Shown piece after piece: positions 1-4,852 of a DNA stretch of 6,062 bases. Made by a program: the position numbers and the translations under genes. The DNA comes from Christensenella sp. UBA1385 (GTDB lineage: Bacteria > Bacillota > Clostridia > Christensenellales > Aristaeellaceae): contig DBQV01000065.1 of NCBI GenBank assembly GCA_002305755.1, positions 7,612 through 13,673 of the forward strand, in the 5' to 3' direction. The notes under the pieces were generated by a model. That model did no database searches, was not told where the DNA came from, and saw only the letters and a program-made list of their open reading frames with translations. Each line of letters begins with the position of its first letter. Positions within the stretch are counted from its first letter, which is position 1.

Positions 1-36
1 GTTTGCTGCCATAAGGCGGAAAAGGAGCGCGCGTGA
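1..36 (+). CDS. 3' end of an upstream gene, probably an OppD/DppD-type peptide ABC transporter ATPase (partial)
   Basis: Reading from base 1 gives V-C-C-H-K-A-E-K-E-R-A and then TGA at 34-36. The V-C-C-H stretch resembles the very end of OppD/DppD/OppF ATPases, where a Gly-His-x-Val-x-Cys-His tail closes the C-terminal oligopeptide-transporter domain. The neighbouring ATPase ends the same way (G-H-H-T-A-C). The stop overlaps the next gene's ATG by one base (TGATG), as expected for coupled opp/dpp genes, where the D and F ATPases usually sit side by side. Only eleven residues are visible, so the identity rests on this short tail and on context. It could be another gene, but that this is a coding end is fairly likely. 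Confidence 0.55.
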   Translation, partial: VCCHKAEKERA

Positions 37-38
37 TG
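22..38 (+). promoter_or_regulatory. Ribosome binding site and TGATG start overlap for the OppF-type ATPase
   Basis: AAGGAG lies at 22-27. It is 8 bases from the ATG at 36 and only 5 from an in-frame GTG at 33. The ATG at 36 also shares its A with the TGA that ends the upstream frame (34-36). Spacing and overlap both favour ATG 36 as the start, and termination-reinitiation coupling is likely. Confidence 0.65.
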
Positions 39-1586
39 GAGCAAAAGGCGATCATCGAGCTGAGAAAGCTCAAAAAGCGCTTCCCTCTGGGGGGCGGGGC
101 CAGCATCAAGGCGCTGGAGGACGTCAGTCTGACGGTCTGGGAGGGCGAAAAGCTGGGCATCGTGGGCGAATCGGGCTGCGGCAAATCCACCCTCGGGCGC
201 GTGCTGCTGCAGCTTTACAGGCAGACCAGCGGCGTCAGCCTTTACTACGGCACCTCGCTGGAGCGCCTCGGCCCCAAGTACCTGATGCGCGAGGTGAGCC
301 GCCTGCCGCTCTATCAGCGGCGGGCGCAGCAGTACTTCGACCGGGCGCGCGCGCTGGAGCGGAAGATCTCCCAGCTGCAGGCGGACGACCGCGCAAGCGA
401 GAAAAAGGTGGCCAAGCTGCGCTTCCTCGCACAGGAAAACAAGAAGGATGCCTCGCGTCAGCTGCGCGAGGGCTCCCGCACCTGCGGCTCGCTGATCACC
501 AGCGCGCGGCTGCCGGAGGTGCAGGCGCTGTTTTTTAAATCCCTGAGCGGGCTGATGCAGGCGCACAGGATCCTCAAGCGCTCGGAAAAGCTGGAGGCCC
601 GGCAGGAGAAGCTGCGCCTTTCAGGCCGGGAGGAAGACCCCGCCCTGCAGCGGGAGATACAGTCCCTTCAGGAGGAGGCGCGCAGGGCCATCGCCAGAGC
701 GGACGAGCTGAAGGCCAAGGCCTATGCCTGGAAGCACCAGGACGTGCTGCCCATCACGGAGCGCTGCCAGGACCCGGCCTATCTTGACAAGCTGGACCGC
801 AACGACGAAACGGGCGTGAACCTGGGCAAGCTGACGGGGCGGGAGATGCGCAAGCTGCGCCGCGACCTGCAGATGATCTTCCAGGACCCTGCCGCGAGCC
901 TGGACCCGCGTCAGTCCGTGGGCAAGGCCATCGAGGAGGTGTTCCGCATCAACACCGACCTGCCGCGCGCCGTGCGCCGCGAGCGCACGATGCAGCTGCT
1001 GGAGCAGGTGGGCCTCAAGCGCGAGCACTATGACAGCTACCCCAACGCACTCTCCGGCGGGCAGAAGCAGCGCGTGGGCATCGCCCGCGCCATCGCGCTG
1101 GGCCCCAAGGTGGTGGTGCTGGATGAATCTGTCTCCGCGCTGGATGTCTCGGTGCGCGCGCAGGTGCTGGAGCTGCTGGACGATCTCAGCCGCCAGCGGC
1201 ACCTGACCTATCTGTTCATCACGCACGACCTGGGCGTGGTCAAGTATTTCTGCGACCGGGTGGCAGTGATGTACCTCGGCCACCTGTGCGAGCTGGGCAC
1301 CACGGAGGACATCTTTCACAGCGCGCAGCATCCCTACACGGTGTCGCTGCTGGCCTCGGTGCCCCGCCCCGTGGTGAAGGAGCGGGATGGGGACGAGAAG
1401 GTGCTGGAGGGCGAGGTGCCCAGCGCCGTCACCCCCCCCAGGGGCTGCCCCTTCCATACCCGCTGCCCGCGCAGCATGGAGATCTGCAGCCGCAAAAAAC
1501 CGCCGCTGTGCGAGACCTCGCCGGGCCACCACACCGCCTGCTTCCTCTATCCCGCCCCGTCGAAAGCCCCGGAAGGAGAAGAATGA
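36..1586 (+). CDS. OppF/DppF-type oligopeptide ABC transporter ATP-binding protein with a large internal insertion
   Basis: This cytoplasmic ATPase should power an Opp/Dpp-type peptide importer, with a partner ATPase and membrane subunits encoded upstream. Counting from ATG 36 (516 residues), Walker A GESGCGKST is at 44-52 (Lys50), the Q-loop Gln is 283 (IFQDP), the LSGGQ signature is 339-343, Walker B ends in Asp363-Glu364, the D-loop SALD is 367-370 and the switch His is 397 (THD). All catalytic elements are intact. The C-terminus is the oligopeptide-transporter domain with five cysteines (471, 477, 484, 492, 502) around C-P-F-H-T-R-C-P. OppF proteins are usually about 310-350 residues. The excess lies between Walker A and the Q-loop, where about 232 residues separate Lys50 and Gln283 instead of roughly 40-50. 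An in-frame GTG at 33 would add one residue. The gene overlaps its neighbours by one base on each side, so it is operonic. Substrate class (oligopeptide, dipeptide, nickel) cannot be settled from the ATPase. Confidence 0.93.
   Translation: MEQKAIIELRKLKKRFPLGGGASIKALEDVSLTVWEGEKLGIVGESGCGKSTLGRVLLQLYRQTSGVSLYYGTSLERLGPKYLMREVSRLPLYQRRAQQYFDRARALERKISQLQADDRASEKKVAKLRFLAQENKKDASRQLREGSRTCGSLITSARLPEVQALFFKSLSGLMQAHRILKRSEKLEARQEKLRLSGREEDPALQREIQSLQEEARRAIARADELKAKAYAWKHQDVLPITERCQDPAYLDKLDRNDETGVNLGKLTGREMRKLRRDLQMIFQDPAASLDPRQSVGKAIEEVFRINTDLPRAVRRERTMQLLEQVGLKREHYDSYPNALSGGQKQRVGIARAIALGPKVVVLDESVSALDVSVRAQVLELLDDLSRQRHLTYLFITHDLGVVKYFCDRVAVMYLGHLCELGTTEDIFHSAQHPYTVSLLASVPRPVVKERDGDEKVLEGEVPSAVTPPRGCPFHTRCPRSMEICSRKKPPLCETSPGHHTACFLYPAPSKAPEGEE
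270..806 (+). other. Inserted, charged helical segment within the OppF-type ATPase (about residues 79-257)
   Basis: Ordinary OppF runs from the beta-strand after Walker A (here T-S-G-V-S-L-Y-Y-G, residues 64-72) directly into L-x-G-R-E-x-R-x-L-R-R-x-x-Q-x-I-F-Q-D-P. Here that second element (G-K-L-T-G-R-E-M-R-K-L-R-R) begins only near residue 264. The intervening stretch is rich in Arg, Lys, Glu, Gln, Ala and Leu, has almost no Gly or Pro through long runs, and has heptad-like Leu/Ala spacing near residues 92-140 and 170-240. A helical hairpin or coiled coil is therefore likely. It is in frame, with base composition like its surroundings and no stop codons, and so is not obviously a recent insertion. 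Boundaries are approximate and its function is unknown. Confidence 0.75.
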
Positions 1587-1588
1587 TG
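1573..1588 (+). promoter_or_regulatory. Ribosome binding site and overlapping start/stop for the GGT-like gene
   Basis: AAGGAG at 1573-1578 lies inside the last codons of the ATPase gene. Two adjacent in-frame ATGs follow, at 1583 (4-base spacing, ATGA overlap) and 1586 (7-base spacing, TGATG overlap). The 7-base spacing favours 1586. Either choice leaves the enzyme essentially unchanged and indicates translational coupling to the ATPase. Confidence 0.65.
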
Positions 1589-3208
1589 ATCCCCTTTGAC
1601 CCGCTGTACGCCCCCTATCCCTCCGCGCGCTGCCCCATCTATGCCCGTGGCGGCATGGTGGCGACGGGCAGCCCGCAGGCCGCCGCCGCGGGGCTTGAGA
1701 CGCTGCGCCTGGGCGGCAACGCCGTGGACGTCGCGGTAGCCACGGCCGCCGCGCTGACGGTGGTGGAGCCTACGGCCAACGGCATCGGCAGCGACGCCTT
1801 CGCGCTGGTGTGGATCCAGAAGGATCAGAGGCTCTACGGCCTCAACGCCAGCGGGCGCGCGCCGCGCGGCATCAGCATCGACAGGGTGCTGAGCCTTGGC
1901 GCGAAGGACGGGCAGATGCCCACCTACGGCTGGGCGCCCACGATGGTGCCAGGCGCGCCCAAGGGCTGGGCGGCGCTGCAGCAGCGTTTCGGCCGGCTGA
2001 GCCTTGAAAAGAGTCTCGCCCCGGCCATCGCCTATGCAAGCGAGGGCTACCCCGCCGGGCCTCACCTGGCCCGGATGTGGCAGCTGGCGGCCCGCAAATA
2101 CGGGCAGATGAAGGGCGACCCTGTCTTTCAGGGATGGTTTGACACCTTTCTCCCGTCAGGCGAAGCGCCGCGGGCCGGGGAGACGGTGCGCCTGCCCGAT
2201 CACGCGCGCACGCTGGCGCAGATTGCAAAGAGCGGGGCCCAGGCCTTCTACTCGGGCGAGCTGATGCGCCGTATCGTTGCCGACAGCCGCGCGCTGGGCG
2301 GCTTCTTCTGCGAGGAGGATCTCACGGGCTACGAGGCCGAGTGGGTGGAGCCGCTGCGCCTTGACTACCGGGGCTATGAGGTGTGTGAGATACCGCCCAA
2401 CGGGCAGGGCATCGTGGCGCTGATGGCGCTCAATATCCTGAAGCACTTCGATTTCGGCGCGCGGGAGAGCACGGACAGCTTCCACCTGGCCTGGGAAGCC
2501 ATGAAGCTGGCCTTCGCCGACGGCAAGCACTACGTGACCGACCCCGCGCGGATGAAAGTAAGCGCGCAAGAGCTGCTCTCCCCCGCCTACGGCGCCGCGC
2601 GGGCCGCCCTGATCGACGGGCGCGCCGCGCTGCCCGGCTTCGGCAGCCCCTCCGGCTCCGGCACGGTGTACCTGTGCTGCGCCGACGGCGAGGGCAACAT
2701 GGTGAGCTACATCCAGAGCAACTATATGGGTTTCGGCTCCGGCGTGGTGGTGCGGGGCACGGGCATCGCCCTGCAGAACCGCGGGCACGACTTCTCGCTG
2801 AACCCCGAGGACGCCAACGCCCTCGCCCCCGGCAAAAAAAGCTACCATACCATCATCCCGGGCTTTTTGATGAAGGATGGGAAGGCGCTCGGCCCCTTCG
2901 GCGTGATGGGCGGCTACATGCAGCCCCAGGGCCACGTGCAGGTAGTGCAGAATCTGATCGACTTTCACCTGAACCCCCAGCAGGCGCTGGACGCGCCGCG
3001 CTGGCAGTGGATGGGCGGCAGGCGCTTCACCGTGGAGCAGGGCTTCAGCGGCGCGATCGCCAGGCAGCTGGCCGCCCGCGGGCACGAGGTGGAGCTCGCG
3101 CTGGAGGGCGCGTCCTTCGGCCGCGGGCAGATCATCCTCAAGCAGCCGGACGGCGTGCTGATCGGGGGCACCGAGGGCCGCACGGACTCCAACATCGCCT
3201 GTTATTAA
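1586..3208 (+). CDS. Cytosolic gamma-glutamyltransferase-like Ntn hydrolase (YwrD-type)
   Basis: A 540-residue member of the gamma-glutamyltransferase family. These enzymes are made as a single chain that cleaves itself before a Thr, giving a large and a small subunit, with that Thr as the nucleophile. Here the nucleophile is Thr360 in G-S-G-T-V-Y-L, predicting subunits of about 359 and 181 residues. Other landmarks are the N-terminal G-G-N-A-V-D-V-A-V-A-T-A-A and V-E-P-T-A-N-G-I-G-S-D-A-F, the post-nucleophile Q-S-N-Y-M-G-F-G-S-G, and the oxyanion-type Gly442-Gly443 in G-V-M-G-G-Y-M-Q-P-Q-G-H. The F-D-P-L-Y-x-P-Y-P-S start and the M-Q-P-Q-G-H-V-Q block are typical of Bacillus YwrD-like proteins. 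There is no signal peptide, so it should act in the cytosol, unlike periplasmic or secreted Ggt. It follows the peptide-transporter ATPase with overlapping start and stop, suggesting hydrolysis of imported gamma-glutamyl or other acylated peptides. Classical glutathione-binding residues are mostly replaced (see findings), so the true substrate is open. Confidence 0.9.
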   Translation: MIPFDPLYAPYPSARCPIYARGGMVATGSPQAAAAGLETLRLGGNAVDVAVATAAALTVVEPTANGIGSDAFALVWIQKDQRLYGLNASGRAPRGISIDRVLSLGAKDGQMPTYGWAPTMVPGAPKGWAALQQRFGRLSLEKSLAPAIAYASEGYPAGPHLARMWQLAARKYGQMKGDPVFQGWFDTFLPSGEAPRAGETVRLPDHARTLAQIAKSGAQAFYSGELMRRIVADSRALGGFFCEEDLTGYEAEWVEPLRLDYRGYEVCEIPPNGQGIVALMALNILKHFDFGARESTDSFHLAWEAMKLAFADGKHYVTDPARMKVSAQELLSPAYGAARAALIDGRAALPGFGSPSGSGTVYLCCADGEGNMVSYIQSNYMGFGSGVVVRGTGIALQNRGHDFSLNPEDANALAPGKKSYHTIIPGFLMKDGKALGPFGVMGGYMQPQGHVQVVQNLIDFHLNPQQALDAPRWQWMGGRRFTVEQGFSGAIARQLAARGHEVELALEGASFGRGQIILKQPDGVLIGGTEGRTDSNIACY

Positions 3209-3215
3209 AGGTACA

Positions 3216-3227
3216 TCGGTTAACCGA
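3216..3227. promoter_or_regulatory. Perfect 12-bp palindrome, possible operator
   Basis: TCGGTTAACCGA reads the same on both strands. It lies 7 bases after the GGT-like stop codon and before the terminator stem. Its centre is about 77 bases upstream of the predicted start of transcription for the glycosidase gene, a position that would suit an activator or a distal operator. No second copy is obvious in the gap. The function is speculative; a 12-bp palindrome can also arise by chance. Confidence 0.35.
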
Positions 3228-3236
3228 ACATTCTGT

Positions 3237-3260
3237 GGCTGCCTTCGGGCGGCCCTTTTT
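3237..3260 (+). terminator. Intrinsic (rho-independent) terminator after the GGT-like gene
   Basis: The arms GGCTGCC (3237-3243) and GGCGGCC (3248-3254) form a 7-bp stem with one G-U pair, closed by the stable TTCG loop (3244-3247) as C(UUCG)G. The stem is followed by C and then five Ts (3256-3260). This is the standard layout of an intrinsic terminator. It sits 28 bases past the GGT-like stop codon and should end the peptide-uptake operon. Confidence 0.88.
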
Positions 3261-3263
3261 GCA

Positions 3264-3292
3264 TGGACAGCTTTCATGTCAGGTGGTACACT
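3264..3292 (+). promoter_or_regulatory. Predicted sigma-70-type promoter for the GH5 gene
   Basis: TGGACA (3264-3269) matches the -35 consensus at 5 of 6 bases, and TACACT (3287-3292) matches the -10 at 4 of 6. The spacer is exactly 17 bases, and TGG just before the -10 gives an extended -10 (TGn). It begins only 4 bases after the terminator T-run. Transcription would start near 3299, leaving a leader of about 33 bases. No experimental support is available. Confidence 0.6.
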
Positions 3293-3318
3293 GTGTTCAG
3301 AAAACATCAAATCCGACC

Positions 3319-3334
3319 GAAGGAGACACAGATG
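3319..3334 (+). promoter_or_regulatory. Ribosome binding site that sets the GH5 start
   Basis: GAAGGAG (3319-3325) is 6 bases upstream of ATG 3332. The frame stays open upstream to an ATG at 3263, but that codon overlaps the predicted -35 element, has no such ribosome binding site, and would add 23 residues unlike the family. ATG 3332 is therefore the start. Confidence 0.8.
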
Positions 3335-4852
3335 AAGAGCATGGTACCGCTTGGCGGCGCGGAGCTGCGCGCGCAGGGCATGGATCTCGTGGACAAAAAG
3401 GGACGCAGGGTCTTTTTCAGCGGCATCAATCTGGTGCACAAGGGCAAGCGCCTTGAGGGGGGCGGCTTCGATTTTTACGGCAGGTGGGATGAGGGCATCT
3501 ATGAAAAGTTCGCCGGCATGGGTTTCAACCTGCTGCGCTTCGGCATCCTCTGGGCGGCCATGGAGCCGCGGCCCGGCGAATACGACATGGACTATTTTGC
3601 CTATGTGCGCGGCGAGATGGATAAGGCGGCGGCCTGCGGCCTGTCTGTGGTGCTGGACATGCATCAGGATCTCTACGCCCAGCGCTACTCCGACGGCGCG
3701 CCCGACTGGGCGGTGCTGACGCAGCACCCCTTTGAGGCCACGGAGCTGTGGAGCGACGCCTACCTCTTTTCCCCCGCCGTGCACGAATGCTGGGACAGCT
3801 TCTGGCAAAACAAAAAGCCCGAAGGCTCCGAAACAGGCCTTCAGGATCATTACGCCGCCCTGTGGCGGAAGATCGCGCAGTATTTCGGCGGGCACCCCGC
3901 GCTGCTGGGCTATGATATATTGAACGAGCCCGCGCCGGGCAGCGAAATACAGGGCATGTTCGCGCTTGTGCTGGAGAGCCTGGCCGGACAGCTGACAGCC
4001 GAGGAGACGGCAGCCCTCGGCCTCAGCGAGCCAAGCGCGGAGGCGCTGGTCGAGGTCTTTCTCTCCCCTGAAAAGAAGCTGATGGCGCTGGAGGTGCTGA
4101 ACGACCCGCAGCGCTACAGACAGCTGGGCGAACTGTGCAAGGAGCCCGTCATGGCCTTTGAGCGCGGGCCTCTGGCAGCCTTCTACGCCAAGGTGGCCGC
4201 GGCTATCCGCAGCGAGGACACACAGAGCTTCATCCTCAGGGGCAACAACTACATGTCCAACATCGGCATCCCCTCGGGCATTCCGCCCATCACGGTGGGG
4301 GGCAAGCCCGACCCGCGGCAGATCCTGGCCCCCCACGGCTATGACCTGACGGTGGACACCCCTGCCATCGAAGTGGCCAGCGACAGCCGCGCGGGCAGCA
4401 TCTTCGCCCGGCACAGGGAAACGCAGCAGTCCCTGAACCTGCCCCTGATCGTGGGCGAGTGGGGCGCCTTCGGCCAGAGCGGCGCGGCCCTGCGGCACGG
4501 CCGCAGCCTGCAGAAGCTGTTTGACAGCTGCCTCTGGGGCAACACCTACTGGTGCTACGAGGACGGCCTGTTTGATTTCCCGGTCTTCAGGCTGCTGAAA
4601 AGGCCGCGCCCCGTGCTGCTTTCAGGCAGGGCCGAAAAGCTGGCCTGGGACGCGGAGAGCGGCCTGTTTGAGCTTGTCTGGCAGGAGGAGGGCGCGCAGG
4701 GCGCGGAGAGCCTTGTCTTCCTCCACAGCCTGCCCCTGTCGGCGGAGCTGGATGGGGAGGCCTTTGCCCCTGCGGCGGGCCTTACGGCGCTGCCCTTTAA
4801 GGGCGGGCTTCGCCGTCTGTCGCTGCGTTTCCCTGCCGACGCTGCCGGCTGA
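3332..4852 (+). CDS. GH5 family glycosidase, endoglycoceramidase-like, no signal peptide
   Basis: A 506-residue retaining beta-glycosidase of clan GH-A. The TIM barrel starts near residue 17 (M-D-L-V-D-K-K-G-R-R-V-F-F-S-G-I-N) and shows Arg69 (L-L-R-F-G-I-L-W), L-D-M-H-Q-D (His111, Asp113), the acid/base Glu199 in I-L-N-E-P, the active-site His335 in A-P-H-G-Y, and the nucleophile Glu376 in I-V-G-E-W-G. The D-M-H-Q-D, S-D-G-A-P-D-W-A, N-E-P and F-E-R-G-P-L-A-A-F-Y segments resemble Rhodococcus endoglycoceramidase, as does a C-terminal beta-sandwich from about residue 430. That family cuts the sugar-to-lipid bond of glycosphingolipids or related glycosides. Unlike characterised members it lacks a signal peptide or lipobox, so a cytosolic role is inferred. 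About 65 extra residues (roughly 207-272) follow the acid/base Glu. It has its own promoter, and its last 56 bases overlap the convergent transporter gene. The exact substrate is uncertain: glucosylceramide-like lipids, steryl glucosides or small aryl/alkyl glycosides are all possible. Confidence 0.87.
   Translation: MKSMVPLGGAELRAQGMDLVDKKGRRVFFSGINLVHKGKRLEGGGFDFYGRWDEGIYEKFAGMGFNLLRFGILWAAMEPRPGEYDMDYFAYVRGEMDKAAACGLSVVLDMHQDLYAQRYSDGAPDWAVLTQHPFEATELWSDAYLFSPAVHECWDSFWQNKKPEGSETGLQDHYAALWRKIAQYFGGHPALLGYDILNEPAPGSEIQGMFALVLESLAGQLTAEETAALGLSEPSAEALVEVFLSPEKKLMALEVLNDPQRYRQLGELCKEPVMAFERGPLAAFYAKVAAAIRSEDTQSFILRGNNYMSNIGIPSGIPPITVGGKPDPRQILAPHGYDLTVDTPAIEVASDSRAGSIFARHRETQQSLNLPLIVGEWGAFGQSGAALRHGRSLQKLFDSCLWGNTYWCYEDGLFDFPVFRLLKRPRPVLLSGRAEKLAWDAESGLFELVWQEEGAQGAESLVFLHSLPLSAELDGEAFAPAAGLTALPFKGGLRRLSLRFPADAAG
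4797..4852. other. Convergent 3'-3' coding overlap of the GH5 and symporter genes
   Basis: Both frames are open through these 56 bases. They encode the last 17-18 residues of the glycosidase (K-G-G-L-R-R-L-S-L-R-F...) on the plus strand and the basic tail of the symporter (R-Q-R-R-Q-G-N-A-A-T...) on the minus strand. No strong intrinsic terminator with a T-run is visible for either gene in or near the overlap, so the two transcripts would have complementary 3' ends. Confidence 0.8.

Noticed and set aside
270..806. The ATPase insert as a transposon remnant, intein or gene fusion
   Set aside because: There are no terminal repeats, target duplications, intein splice-junction residues or composition change. 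The flanking ABC fold resumes in frame.
621..1532. A minus-strand open frame of 303 codons opposite the ATPase gene
   Set aside because: No ribosome binding site or domain features, a composition typical of antisense frames in GC-rich DNA, and the plus-strand ATPase here has clear motifs.
1286..1582. A 5' extension of the GGT-like frame back to an ATG at 1286
   Set aside because: The extra residues overlap the conserved end of the ATPase in another frame and resemble nothing in the GGT family. A proper ribosome binding site and the family-typical N-terminus are at 1583/1586.
3288..3296. ACACTGTGT odd palindrome overlapping the predicted -10 element as an operator
   Set aside because: Arms of only four bases are expected often by chance, and nothing else supports it.
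2674..3456. A plus-strand frame of 260 codons that runs through the 3' part of the GGT-like gene, the terminator and the GH5 start
   Set aside because: Arg/Gly/Pro-rich translation without domains, and it crosses a strong terminator and promoter; a shadow frame.
2156..4498. A minus-strand open frame of 780 codons lying opposite the GGT-like and GH5 genes
   Set aside because: Its translation is His/Ala/Gly/Arg-rich with no recognisable domain. It spans the intergenic gap, terminator and promoter of the plus strand. GC-rich codon third positions commonly leave the opposite frame free of stops.
4792..4804. GCCCTT-T-AAGGGC inverted repeat as a bidirectional terminator for the convergent genes
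   Set aside because: With a realistic loop only about four base pairs remain, and no T-run follows on either strand.
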